Shown here piece by piece: positions 1 through 6,897 of a stretch of 13,595 nucleotides of DNA (position 1 is its first letter; each line of letters begins with the position of its first letter). The translations under genes and the position numbers were made by a program. The notes beneath the pieces are model-generated. The model saw only the letters and a list, made by a program, of their open reading frames with translations. It did not search any database and had not been told where the DNA came from. The DNA is taken from positions 1-13,595 of the forward strand of contig JAEZDN010000134.1 in the NCBI GenBank assembly GCA_023433275.1, in the 5' to 3' direction. The DNA comes from Verrucomicrobiota bacterium. Its GTDB lineage: Bacteria > Verrucomicrobiota > Verrucomicrobiia > Opitutales > Opitutaceae.

Positions 1-490
1 CGTCGCCGCCGCTCCGGCTGCTGCGGCTCAAGTCGCCGCCACCGCTTCCTCCGTCGCCGCCGCTCCGACCGTCATCGCCGCCGCTCCGGCCGTGGCCGCC
101 CAAATCGCCGCCACGTCGTCTTCTGTCGCCGCCCAGCCGGCCGTCATTGCCGCCGCTCCCGCGGTGGTGGCCCAGGTTGCTGTCTCCTCTGCCACTGTCG
201 CCGCCGCCCCGGCGGTGCAGACAGCCGCCCCGACACTGGTCACCCAAGTCACGACCGCCACCGCAACGATCGCCGCCGCCCCCGCGGTTGTCGCCGCCGT
301 CCCGACCATTGTCGCCCAAGTGAGCAACCCGCCTGCTCCGTCTGCCCCGCCGGTCGCCGTTGTCTCGACCCCCGTCAACCAGGACCAGAATACTGGTACT
401 ACCAATCCGGCTTCCGAAACGAATACGGAAACTCCCACGGTGACCCAGCAGCAGCCCATCGATCCCAGCACGATCAGCCGTTCGAAATAA
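1..490 (+). CDS. Ala/Val/Pro-rich repeat protein, 3' part only
   Basis: The reading frame is open from the left edge (first full codon at 2) to the TAA at 488-490, giving 162 visible residues; the true start lies outside the window. About the first 113 residues are copies of a 24-residue unit rich in Ala, Val and Pro, with a recurring pattern V-A-A-A-P-A-V-x-A-A-A-P and a Gln near position 17. The last ~49 residues are a non-repetitive tail rich in Thr, Asn, Gln and Pro, ending S-R-S-K. No catalytic motif, Cys or membrane segment is visible in this part. A strong terminator follows 20 nt after the stop, which supports this strand. Such composition is usual for extended linker, surface or cell-wall-associated regions, or for histone-H1-like tails, but the low Lys content argues against the latter. 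Function is unknown. Confidence 0.7.
   Translation, partial: VAAAPAAAAQVAATASSVAAAPTVIAAAPAVAAQIAATSSSVAAQPAVIAAAPAVVAQVAVSSATVAAAPAVQTAAPTLVTQVTTATATIAAAPAVVAAVPTIVAQVSNPPAPSAPPVAVVSTPVNQDQNTGTTNPASETNTETPTVTQQQPIDPSTISRSK
2..340 (+). repeat. Tandem 72-bp (24-codon) coding repeat
   Basis: Four complete 24-codon units start at 53, 125, 197 and 269, preceded by the last 17 codons of a fifth unit (2-52). Alignment in register shows V/I-A-A-x-P at the start of each unit, a second A-x-P about seven residues later, and a Gln at unit position 17. The units have diverged at the DNA level but keep their length exactly, so the period appears to be held at the protein level. More units probably lie to the left of the window. 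Confidence 0.75.
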
Positions 491-510
491 GACGGTCGCC
501 TCATTTTACC

Positions 511-546
511 AGCGGCTGTGGCGCGATGCCACAGCCGCTTTTTTTT
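511..546 (+). terminator. Rho-independent terminator of the repeat-protein gene
   Basis: A perfect 12-bp stem (511-522 with 528-539, arm AGCGGCTGTGGC) has a 5-nt loop GCGAT and is followed directly by a run of eight T (539-546). It lies 20 nt after the TAA at 490 on the same strand. Confidence 0.93.
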
Positions 547-602
547 CGCGCGTCTTGAATCCGGCGGGAAAATGTCTTTGTTCCCGAGTCGCGGCACTGA
601 CC

Positions 603-869
603 ATGCCGCCGGCAGAATCCCTGAAACTTCCCGCCCGTGACCTGGGTTGGATGTGGAAACTCTGCCTCAGCGTCCTGACCCGACGCGCCCAACACCAAGC
701 CATGTTAGCCGCCATCATCACCCTTGCCCTGCTATCTCTCCTCGTCGCGACCGAGGGGGATTCCTCACCCACGCCTGCCGAGCCCGCACCGGACAAGCCC
801 ATGCGGCCCGCGACCAAACCGTGCCCCGCCAGTCAGCCGGCGGCCAAAACCAGCCGCGCCGCGGCTTGA
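603..869 (+). CDS. Possible small single-span membrane or exported protein
   Basis: An 88-codon frame from ATG 603 to TGA 867-869. Near its middle is a hydrophobic stretch (M-L-A-A-I-I-T-L-A-L-L-S-L-L-V-A, from the ATG at 702) followed by a Pro/Ala/Thr/Lys-rich tail, the pattern of a signal anchor with a short extracytoplasmic tail. Other in-frame ATGs are at 651 and 702; the one at 702 would give a 55-residue protein starting at the hydrophobic segment. No clear ribosome binding site precedes any of them. The frame lies alone between a terminator and a convergent VOC gene, and I recognise no family. It could be a chance frame in GC-rich DNA. Confidence 0.3.
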   Translation: MPPAESLKLPARDLGWMWKLCLSVLTRRAQHQAMLAAIITLALLSLLVATEGDSSPTPAEPAPDKPMRPATKPCPASQPAAKTSRAAA

Positions 870-892
870 TCATTCGCGCTTGGCGCGCCCGC

Positions 893-1318
893 TTAATAGT
901 TGGGCCAAATTCCGGGCGTGATCAGCTCGAGCAAATGACCGTCGGGATCGCGAAAGTAGATGCTGCGGCCCCCGCGTTCCCACGTCGTTTCACTTTCAAT
1001 CGCTATGCCGCGGTCCCTTAGCCGACTGACCCACGCGCCGTAGCAATCCCGCTCAATCGCAAATCCAAGGTGATGCGGGCCCGTGCCATCATGCGGCGGG
1101 ATGAGTCCCCCGGACGCCGGCACCGGTTCGAGCGTGCCCCCGCGCTTGAACAGCAGCAAGGCCTGGCCCGCGCCTGCCTCAAAGGTTTGAAACCGTACGC
1201 CATCCCCCACCATGGGGCGCAGCCCGAGTTCATCGCGGTAGAAGGAGACGGCCCGATCGAGATCATCGACATACAGGATGCTCTCGACGATGCCCCGGAT
1301 CGGCGGTGGTGGCTTCAT
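893..1318 (-). CDS. VOC-fold (glyoxalase/bleomycin resistance-like) protein
   Basis: 141 residues, the usual size of a one-subunit VOC protein made of two beta-alpha-beta-beta-beta modules. The first module opens with I-L-Y-V-D-D-L-D-R-A-V-S-F-Y-R-D-E-L-G-L-R (about 14-34), the classic VOC start. The second contains P-H-H-L-G-F-A-I (81-88), whose His supplies a metal ligand in the family, and F-R-D-P-D-G-H-L-L-E-L (122-132), whose Glu131 is the usual last metal ligand. The substrate cannot be told from the sequence: members include lactoylglutathione lyases, dioxygenases and antibiotic-binding proteins. The gene lies 63 nt downstream of the transporter gene on the same strand, so the two may be co-transcribed. 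Its stop faces the small + strand frame ending at 869. Confidence 0.85.
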   Translation of the reverse strand: MKPPPPIRGIVESILYVDDLDRAVSFYRDELGLRPMVGDGVRFQTFEAGAGQALLLFKRGGTLEPVPASGGLIPPHDGTGPHHLGFAIERDCYGAWVSRLRDRGIAIESETTWERGGRSIYFRDPDGHLLELITPGIWPNY

Positions 1319-1381
1319 GCCGACACGGTGCGCTTGATCGCTCCCAACGCAACCGCCGTGCCGTGAGGACGAAACCCTCCG

Positions 1382-2266
1382 CTACATGAGAACCAGCATG
1401 ATCGCAGCAAGCATCAAGCCGGCGCCCACCAACCGCAAACGCAACACCCGGGCAGCGAGTCGTCCTTCCTGATTTCCAAACCAGTGACCAATCATCCACA
1501 CCAAGCCGACGCTCACCAATCCCCGCACGCTATAGGTGATATTGACCGCCGCCGCGGCCCGCGAAACCGCGATCGCGAGCGCGATGCCAGCGTTGTTCAA
1601 GGCCAGCAACAACGCGCCCGCCGCAGTCCAGCGCCACGCTAGCGCGTCCAGCGAGCGCAACGGCGCGCGAAAAAAGGGCACGAACGCAAAGGTGTAGACC
1701 GCGTTGAACAGGAACATCCACATCAGGTAGCGCCCCGCGGGCCAGGGCTGCACCCACTTCTGCAAGAGCACATCGCACAAGCTGAAGGACAACGCGCTCA
1801 GCCCGGCCCAGCAAAGCGTCCGGGCCACCCGCCCTCGCGCCTCATGGGGCGCGCCGAAGTGCAGCAGCGCCACGGCCAGGGTGCTCAGTAAGGCTCCCGT
1901 CCACCATTGCCAGGATATGTCGCCGGCCCGCAACACCAGGCTGAGCAGGGCCACCATCAGCACCTTCGTGCCCATCACGGGCGTCGTCACGGACACGTCG
2001 CCTTTTTGCAGGGCCAGGAAAATAGCCATCTGCCCGCCGAGGAAAAACAACGCGTTGACCGCCGGCTGCCAGGGCAGGCCGGGCGCGGATCCCTCGCCCA
2101 CGGGCGCCAGCAAGCCCAGCGGCAGAAAAACCAGGAACATCATCCAATTGGCCAGGAATCCGATCCGCCACGCGCCCACGCCGAGCGTGCTCGCCCGCTT
2201 GAGCATCAGCGCGGCCACCACATAGGTCACGGCGCAAACGGCAGGGATGATGAATTGGAACAGCAT
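1382..2266 (-). CDS. EamA/DMT-family membrane transporter
   Basis: 294 residues from the ATG at 2266; a GTG six codons upstream (2284) is an alternative, but the ATG places M-L-F-Q-F-I-I-P-A-V directly at the first membrane helix. About ten hydrophobic segments can be drawn (near residues 3-21, 35-55, 68-86, 96-113, 120-137, 150-167, 181-199, 213-231, 246-264 and 277-294), arranged as two five-helix halves, as expected of drug/metabolite transporters. The motif G-D-V-S-V-T-T-P-V-M-G-T-K-V (89-102) at the third-to-fourth helix region resembles the conserved EamA stretch where small residues and a Pro precede the next helix. Substrate is unknown: the family exports amino acids, metabolites or drugs. 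It is divergent from the SDR gene at 2403 and lies upstream of the VOC gene in the same direction. Confidence 0.85.
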   Translation of the reverse strand: MLFQFIIPAVCAVTYVVAALMLKRASTLGVGAWRIGFLANWMMFLVFLPLGLLAPVGEGSAPGLPWQPAVNALFFLGGQMAIFLALQKGDVSVTTPVMGTKVLMVALLSLVLRAGDISWQWWTGALLSTLAVALLHFGAPHEARGRVARTLCWAGLSALSFSLCDVLLQKWVQPWPAGRYLMWMFLFNAVYTFAFVPFFRAPLRSLDALAWRWTAAGALLLALNNAGIALAIAVSRAAAAVNITYSVRGLVSVGLVWMIGHWFGNQEGRLAARVLRLRLVGAGLMLAAIMLVLM

Positions 2267-2402
2267 GGACGCCGCTGATTGCACCGCGGCGCAACGTTGC
2301 GCGCAATTGCGGACTCCATCGCGTCCGCGGTATCGACCACCCCGGTCCTCGGACCGCCCACTTTGAATCGCCAGCCTTCAGTCCAACCCTAGGCTCGCAC
2401 CC

Positions 2403-3428
2403 ATGCGCATCCTGTTTATCGGCGGCACGGGCATCATCAGCACTGCCTGCACCCAACTCGCCATTGCTCGCGGCCTGGACCTCACCCTCCTCAATCGCGG
2501 CCTGCGCCCGCCGCTCGCCGGCATCAAACAGATCGTGGCCGACATCGCCCATCCGGCCGCAGCTCGCGCGGCGCTGGGGGACCACCGATGGGACGTGGTG
2601 GTGGATTTCATCAGTTTCACCGCCGCCGACGTTGAAGCGCGCCTCGCGCTCTTTCGCGGAAAGGTCAGCCAGTTCATCTTCATCAGCTCGGCCAGCGCCT
2701 ACCAAAAACCGGTCGCCCATTACCTCGTCACCGAATCAACCCCCCTGGCGAACCCGCATTGGAATTACTCGCGGGACAAGATCGCTGGCGAGGAACACCT
2801 CATGCGCGCTTATCGCGAGGAAGGGTTTCCCGTGACGATTGTGCGCCCTTCCTTCACCTACGGCGAAACGGTAATCCCGATCCCGATGAACAGCTGGACC
2901 CGACCGTACACCGCCGTCGCCCGCCTCCGCCGCGGCGCACCGGTGATCATCCCCGGGGACGGCACGTCGCTCTGGACGCTCACGCACAACTCGGATTTCG
3001 CGCCCGCCCTGCTGGGATTGTTTGGCCACCAAGGAGCCATCGGTCACCCCTTCCACATCACTTCCGACGAGGTGCTGAATTGGAACCAGATCCACGACGC
3101 CCTCGCCGAGGCCGCCGGGGTCGCCCGGCCGAAGTTCATCCACATCGCGTCCGATTTCATCACCGCCTGCCTGCCCGGGGAGGAAGGCGGCCTGCAGGGC
3201 GACAAGAGCAACTCCATCGTGTGCGATAATTCCAAGATCAAGCGCTACGTCCCGGGATTCACGGCCACCGTGCGATTCCGCGACGGCATCAAGCGCTCGA
3301 TCGCGTGGTACGACGCCGACCCCGCGCGCCGTGTCATCGATGCGGAGGCCGACGCCAATTACGACCGCCTGATCGCCGCTTATGAACGCGGCCTCCTCGC
3401 GGCGCGGAAGGATTTCGGCCAGCTCTAA
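2403..3428 (+). CDS. NAD(P)-dependent epimerase/dehydratase-like atypical SDR
   Basis: 341 residues. The N-terminus M-R-I-L-F-I-G-G-T-G-I-I-S is a Rossmann beta-alpha-beta start with the atypical-SDR form of the glycine motif (7-13). L-N-R-G (30-33) follows at the end of beta 2, a form seen in the CSP41/isoflavone-reductase-like branch and often linked to NADP. S-S-A-S-A-Y (95-100) marks the active-site strand and Y122-x-x-x-K126 is the catalytic pair. R-P-S-F-T-Y-G (148-154) is the conserved post-catalytic segment. The C-terminal part is the variable substrate domain, so I cannot name the reaction; nucleotide-sugar epimerase or reductase are possibilities. The gene has its own upstream region of about 120-135 nt shared with the divergent transporter. 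It is followed by the minus-strand terminator of the next gene. Confidence 0.88.
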   Translation: MRILFIGGTGIISTACTQLAIARGLDLTLLNRGLRPPLAGIKQIVADIAHPAAARAALGDHRWDVVVDFISFTAADVEARLALFRGKVSQFIFISSASAYQKPVAHYLVTESTPLANPHWNYSRDKIAGEEHLMRAYREEGFPVTIVRPSFTYGETVIPIPMNSWTRPYTAVARLRRGAPVIIPGDGTSLWTLTHNSDFAPALLGLFGHQGAIGHPFHITSDEVLNWNQIHDALAEAAGVARPKFIHIASDFITACLPGEEGGLQGDKSNSIVCDNSKIKRYVPGFTATVRFRDGIKRSIAWYDADPARRVIDAEADANYDRLIAAYERGLLAARKDFGQL

Positions 3429-3456
3429 CCGCCTCCCGCCGGGGGTTTTCTCGGCC

Positions 3457-3483
3457 AAAAAAAGACGGGATCAAGCGATCCCG
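3457..3483 (-). terminator. Rho-independent terminator of the TlpA-like gene
   Basis: Read on the minus strand, a 7-bp stem (arms CGGGATC and GATCCCG, + coordinates 3466-3472 and 3477-3483) with a 4-nt loop is followed by T-C and then seven T (3463-3457). It lies 25 nt beyond the stop of the gene at 3509-4003. The convergent SDR gene ends at 3428. Confidence 0.88.
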
Positions 3484-3508
3484 CCGCCGCCACGATCCCG
3501 GCCACGTC

Positions 3509-4003
3509 CTAGAGCGCTTTCTTCACGAGCGCCTCATATTCCTCGCTCTCCATCGCGCCGGATTTCTGGTGCACGATGCGGCCATCGCGACCGATCAGGA
3601 AAGTGGTCGGAATGGAATTGAACCCGCCAAACGCCTCGACCGCGTTGTTGTCGCCCATGACAACCGTGTAGTTCATGCCATTGGCCTCGACGAATTTCTG
3701 GACGTGCTTCGGCCCCTTCTGGTCAAGCGACACGCCGACGATCACGAAGCCGTCCTTGCCGTACTTCTTCTGCATTTCGATATACCCCGGAATCTCCACT
3801 TTGCACGGGCCGCACCACGTGGCCCAGAAATCCACCACGACGACCTTGCCCTTGAGCTCGGCGAGACTGACTTCCTTTCCCGCCAGGTCCTTGAACGCGA
3901 GGGCCGGCGCCGCCTGGCCGATTAGGGAGCTTTGCGCCAGGGCGAGGGCGGGCAGGATGGCCAGTAAACCGGCGGCGAGAAACGTGCGTATGGCTTTTTT
4001 CAT
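3509..4003 (-). CDS. Exported TlpA/ResA-like thioredoxin-fold protein
   Basis: 164 residues. The N-terminus is a signal peptide: M-K-K, then a hydrophobic core, and a likely signal peptidase I cut after A-L-A (residues 21-23). The mature part starts with the redoxin-type segment G-Q-A-A-P-A-L-A-F-K-D-L, then V-V-V-V-D-F-W-A-T-W-C-G-P-C-K (54-68) with the redox pair C64/C67. The cis-Pro loop is I-P-T-T (131-134), followed by F-L-I-G-R-D-G. These features define the TlpA/ResA group, which reduces or oxidises disulfides outside the cytoplasm, often for cytochrome c maturation. No cytochrome biogenesis genes are next to it here, so the partner is unknown. An 86-nt gap separates it from the upstream lysR-type gene on the same strand; no clear ribosome binding site was seen. 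Confidence 0.93.
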   Translation of the reverse strand: MKKAIRTFLAAGLLAILPALALAQSSLIGQAAPALAFKDLAGKEVSLAELKGKVVVVDFWATWCGPCKVEIPGYIEMQKKYGKDGFVIVGVSLDQKGPKHVQKFVEANGMNYTVVMGDNNAVEAFGGFNSIPTTFLIGRDGRIVHQKSGAMESEEYEALVKKAL

Positions 4004-4089
4004 GGGAGTAATGCTGGGAGGTGCGAGCGGGTTGGTTTGTTCCCGTCATTGGAGTCATTTTTCCCGCCGCCGCCAGCGCGGCCGGCGCG

Positions 4090-4995
4090 TCACTTGGTCG
4101 CCGCTTCCGCCGCCGCTCCTTCCGTGGCGAGTGTCTCCACGAATTTCTTCATCGCCGGCGTCAACACCCGGCCCTTGCGATGCAGGATCGCCAGCGGACG
4201 GGTGAACTCCTTGCCCTTGAAAGGGACGATCGCGAGCGTGCCCTGCCGCAACTCCTGCTGCACCGTCGCCTGGGGCACGATGGCGATGCCATGGTCAATC
4301 TCGACCGCGCGCTTCACCGTCTCGATGTTGTCGAACTCCATCACGGGCGTGATCTCGAGCTTGTTGTCGCGGAAAATCATGTCGACCGCCTTGCGGGTCG
4401 GAATATCGGGATCAAAGCCGATGAACTTGTGGCCCGAGAGGGTCCTCAGATCCACCTCGCTGCCCTTGGCGAGCGGATGGCCCGGGTGCGTGATCAACAC
4501 CAACCGGTCGTTGCGGAACGGCAGCATCTCGATCTGGCGATGCTTCTGCGGGAACGCGACGAGGCCGAAGTCCACCGCGTTGTGCAGGATGTCCTCATAG
4601 ACCAGGTTGGAGCGGCGGTACTCGATGCGCACGTTCACCGACGGAAAGGAGTGCAGGAAACTCTTCACGTAGGGCGGCAATTCATGCAGGCCGATGGAAT
4701 AGATGGTTGAAATCCGGATCGTGCCACTGATCACCTTCTTCATCTCCTGCAACTCGCTCTCCAGCTTCTCGTAAACGTGCAGGATCTCCTTCGCCGACTC
4801 ATAAATGCGCTGCCCCTCGCGCGTCAGGTTGAACTGCTTCTGACTGCGGTCGATCATCAGCGTTTTGAAATTCCGCTCCATCGCCCGGGCCTGCTGGCTC
4901 ACCGCCGACTGCGTGATCCCGTTGAGTTTTGCCGCTTTCGAAAAGCTTTTGGTTTCGACCAGGTCGGCGAAGATTTTGAAGTTTTCGATTTGCAT
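4090..4995 (-). CDS. LysR-family transcriptional regulator
   Basis: 301 residues from the ATG at 4995, which gives the standard LysR beginning M-Q-I-E-N-F-K-I-F-A-D-L-V-E. A start nine codons upstream (5022) is possible, but it would add a short tail outside the family pattern and would overlap the dyad at 5021-5035. The winged helix-turn-helix is at about 5-65, with S-F-S-K-A-A-K-L-N-G-I-T-Q-S-A-V-S-Q-Q (17-35) as the recognition unit. A linker helix is followed by a periplasmic-binding-like effector domain from about 90 to 290. The last residues are Ala/Glu-rich. The gene is divergent from yggS, a typical place for a LysR target, but the effector and regulon are not visible in the sequence. 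It resembles CysL/CysR-type regulators in its N-terminal region. Confidence 0.93.
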   Translation of the reverse strand: MQIENFKIFADLVETKSFSKAAKLNGITQSAVSQQARAMERNFKTLMIDRSQKQFNLTREGQRIYESAKEILHVYEKLESELQEMKKVISGTIRISTIYSIGLHELPPYVKSFLHSFPSVNVRIEYRRSNLVYEDILHNAVDFGLVAFPQKHRQIEMLPFRNDRLVLITHPGHPLAKGSEVDLRTLSGHKFIGFDPDIPTRKAVDMIFRDNKLEITPVMEFDNIETVKRAVEIDHGIAIVPQATVQQELRQGTLAIVPFKGKEFTRPLAILHRKGRVLTPAMKKFVETLATEGAAAEAATK

Positions 4996-5020
4996 GCCGC
5001 GGGATAGATTCGGTCCCAGC

Positions 5021-5035
5021 ATAAAGGTAACTTAT
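5021..5035. promoter_or_regulatory. Candidate LysR-type operator (ATAA-N7-TTAT dyad)
   Basis: The 15-bp sequence has perfect 4-bp inverted arms ATAA and TTAT around AGGTAAC and fits the T-N11-A pattern of LysR boxes. It is a small AT-rich patch in the 71-nt gap between the divergent lysR-type gene and yggS, where autoregulatory sites of this family usually lie. Assignment rests on pattern and position only. Confidence 0.4.
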
Positions 5036-5066
5036 CGCCAATCCATCCCAAAAGCAGGGCTCATAG

Positions 5067-5759
5067 ATGTTTATCGACTTCGTAACCTTCCGGCAGCGCG
5101 CCGACGCCCTGCGTGACCGCATCGCCCGCGCCTGCGCCGCCGCCGGCCGTCCGCCCGACGGGGTCCGGCTGCTGCCCGTGACCAAAACCCACCCGGCCAC
5201 CGCTGCCGATTACGCCTTTCAGTGCGGTTTCCCCGCCGTCGGCGAGAACCGCGTGCAGGAAGGCGTGGAGAAACGCGCCCTCGCGCCCGCCGGGTTGCAT
5301 TGGGAACTGATCGGTCACCTCCAATCCAACAAGGCCCGGCTGGCCGTCGCCCACTTCGATCGCATCCAGAGCGTCGACAGCCCGAAGCTCCTCGCGCTCC
5401 TCGATCGCGCTGCAGGCGAGGCGGGACGCAAATTGTCCGTTCTGCTCCAGATCAACGCGGGCAACGACCCGGCCAAGTTCGGCGCCGATCCCGCCGAGGC
5501 ACCGCGCCTGCTCGAGGCCGCGCTCGCTCTCTCGCACGTCCATGTCGACGGGCTCATGACGATCGCGCCCCTCTCGCCCGATCCCGCCGTGGCGAGGCGC
5601 ACCTTCGCCAATCTCCGGGTGATCCGGGACGACCTCGCCGCACGCTTCGCGTTCCCGTTGCCCGAGCTGTCCATGGGCATGAGCGGGGATCTGGAATCCG
5701 CCGTGGCCGAGGGCAGCACACTCGTGCGTGTTGGCACCGCCCTATACGGGCCCCGATAG
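5067..5759 (+). CDS. yggS: YggS-family PLP homeostasis protein
   Basis: 230 residues, the usual length for this single-domain family, which has the fold-type III (alanine-racemase-like) barrel without the second domain. The PLP lysine is K40 in L-P-V-T-K-T-H-P. Other signatures are G-E-N-R-V-Q-E-G (59-66), H-W-E-L-I-G-H-L-Q-S-N-K-A (78-90), G-L-M-T-I-A-P-L in the middle, and the phosphate-binding end L-S-M-G-M-S-G-D-L-E-S-A-V followed by V-R-V-G-T-A-L-Y-G-P-R. The family binds PLP without known catalysis and keeps free PLP and some amino-acid pools in balance. An AGGG nine nt before the ATG is a plausible ribosome binding site. It is divergent from the lysR-type gene. In many bacteria yggS neighbours pilT or proC; neither is here. 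Confidence 0.96.
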   Translation: MFIDFVTFRQRADALRDRIARACAAAGRPPDGVRLLPVTKTHPATAADYAFQCGFPAVGENRVQEGVEKRALAPAGLHWELIGHLQSNKARLAVAHFDRIQSVDSPKLLALLDRAAGEAGRKLSVLLQINAGNDPAKFGADPAEAPRLLEAALALSHVHVDGLMTIAPLSPDPAVARRTFANLRVIRDDLAARFAFPLPELSMGMSGDLESAVAEGSTLVRVGTALYGPR

Positions 5760-5782
5760 CGCCAACCCAGGACCGGGTTCAG

Positions 5783-5838
5783 GGCGGGTGGCTCGGCACG
5801 CTCCCCCGGGCCCCGATTCTTAGGCGCGAGCCACCGCC
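5783..5838. other. Long-loop inverted repeat after yggS
   Basis: Arms GGTGGCTCG (5787-5795) and CGAGCCACC (5827-5835) are perfectly complementary, and three more outer pairs (GGC 5783-5785 with GCC 5836-5838) form across one bulged G. The 31-nt loop is GC-rich. There is no T tract, so it is not an obvious intrinsic terminator. It sits in the 180-nt gap before the SirB1-family gene. Confidence 0.4.
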
Positions 5839-5939
5839 GTGCGTCGGCGATGTTCGACCGGGGGAACACCAGAAAAATAGTATGCGCCCGGGAATTTTCC
5901 CCGTTGCCCCGGACCTCCAAGCCTCTTCGCTCTTGATCC

Positions 5940-6809
5940 GTGGAAGCCAACCCATTCACGGACGGGCAAAGGGCGGCCCTGACCGCCCTGCTGGATGACC
6001 CGTCACCTGCGGTCCGCCAGTCGTTGATGGCGTACTTTTCGCGCCACGCGCGTGCCAGCGTTGAGTTTCTCCGCCAGGTCGCGAGCCAGCCGAATCGCGC
6101 CCTCGCCCTCCACGCCAACGGTTACCTCCGCGACCTGAATTTCGCGGACCCGGTGGCCGAGTTTCGCGGCTTCATCCGGTCCCTCAATTACGAGCTCGAG
6201 ACGGGCGCCCTGCTCCTGAGCCGCACGATCAACCCCGACCTCGATATCGGCGCCAATTGCACGCTCCTCGACACGATGGCCGCGCGCTGCCGGGAACTCA
6301 TCGCGGAGCCCGCCACGGTGCGGGACAAGTGCCGCGCCATCAACCGCGTCCTCTTCCACGAGTACGCTCTCCGCGGCAACACGGAGCATTACGCCGATCC
6401 CCTCAACAGCTTCCTCGACCAGGTCCTGATCCGGCGCAAGGGCATCCCCATTTCCCTCTCCATCGTTTACCTGCTCGTGGCCGAGCGCATCGGCCTGTCC
6501 CTCGAGCCCGTCGGCCTGCCCGGCCATTTCGTGGTGGGCTGCTACGCCGAGGACCTGCCGTTCTACATCGACGCCTTCAACGGCGGCCACTTCATCAGCG
6601 CCGGCGAGGCCGTCGCCCTGCTGCGCAAGCAGACGCCCCAGCCGACCGTCGCGGATCTCGCCCCCACCCCCATCCGCGAGGTCCTCTGCCGTTGCTGCCG
6701 CAATCTCGTGAACCACTACTCCGTGGCCAACGACCACGACCGGGCCCGCCTTTTCGCGGAATTTGTCGCCGAGTTTGAATCCACGTACGAGCGCCACGCG
6801 CAGCCGTAG
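5940..6809 (+). CDS. SirB1-family (transglutaminase-like core 2) protein
   Basis: 289 residues from a GTG start; the next in-frame ATG (6027) would remove 29 residues. A helical N-terminal region (about 10-85) precedes the transglutaminase-like core. The family's signature is clear: D-P-L-N-S-F-L-D-Q-V-L-I-R-R-K-G-I-P-I-S-L-S-I-V-Y (153-177), G-L-P-G-H-F-V-V-G (192-200) and F-Y-I-D-A-F-N-G-G (208-216). His196 and Asp211 correspond to two members of the papain-like triad, while the place of the catalytic Cys holds I-S-L-S, as is usual in SirB1 proteins, so enzymatic cross-linking is not expected. The biochemical role of the family is not settled. It lies upstream of aroE in the same direction, 86 nt away, with an AT-rich repeat between them. 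Confidence 0.88.
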   Translation: MEANPFTDGQRAALTALLDDPSPAVRQSLMAYFSRHARASVEFLRQVASQPNRALALHANGYLRDLNFADPVAEFRGFIRSLNYELETGALLLSRTINPDLDIGANCTLLDTMAARCRELIAEPATVRDKCRAINRVLFHEYALRGNTEHYADPLNSFLDQVLIRRKGIPISLSIVYLLVAERIGLSLEPVGLPGHFVVGCYAEDLPFYIDAFNGGHFISAGEAVALLRKQTPQPTVADLAPTPIREVLCRCCRNLVNHYSVANDHDRARLFAEFVAEFESTYERHAQP

Positions 6810-6814
6810 GGAGA

Positions 6815-6897
6815 TTTATGATTTACGATCCATGATTTACGATTTGGCGCGAGCGCCGGCCTCCCCAATCATAAATCGTACATCGCAATCGTAAATT
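6815..6897. repeat. AT-rich direct and inverted repeat cluster
   Basis: The 12-mer ATGATTTACGAT occurs twice in tandem (6818-6829 and 6832-6843). On the other side of a GC-rich centre (about 6845-6865) related sequence appears inverted: ATCATAAATCGTA at 6868-6880 and AATCGTAAAT at 6887-6896. The whole can fold into an imperfect hairpin of about 35 nt per arm. Its base composition is far from that of the flanking coding DNA. It fills the sirB1-aroE gap and runs into the TTG start assigned to aroE. Confidence 0.7.

Noticed and set aside
1..340. CRISPR array or mobile repeat
   Set aside because: The repeats are in frame, diverged at the DNA level and lack unique spacers; they are coding repeats.
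28..597. 189-codon minus-strand frame opposite the repeat protein
   Set aside because: It runs through the strong + strand terminator at 511-546, which supports the opposite strand as coding.
1842..2720. 292-codon minus-strand frame spanning the transporter and SDR starts
   Set aside because: It overlaps two well-supported genes and has Arg/Gly/Ala-rich shadow composition.
4004..4089. GC-rich stretch between the TlpA-like and lysR-type genes as a terminator
   Set aside because: Short imperfect stems only, and the following bases on the minus strand are A rather than T.
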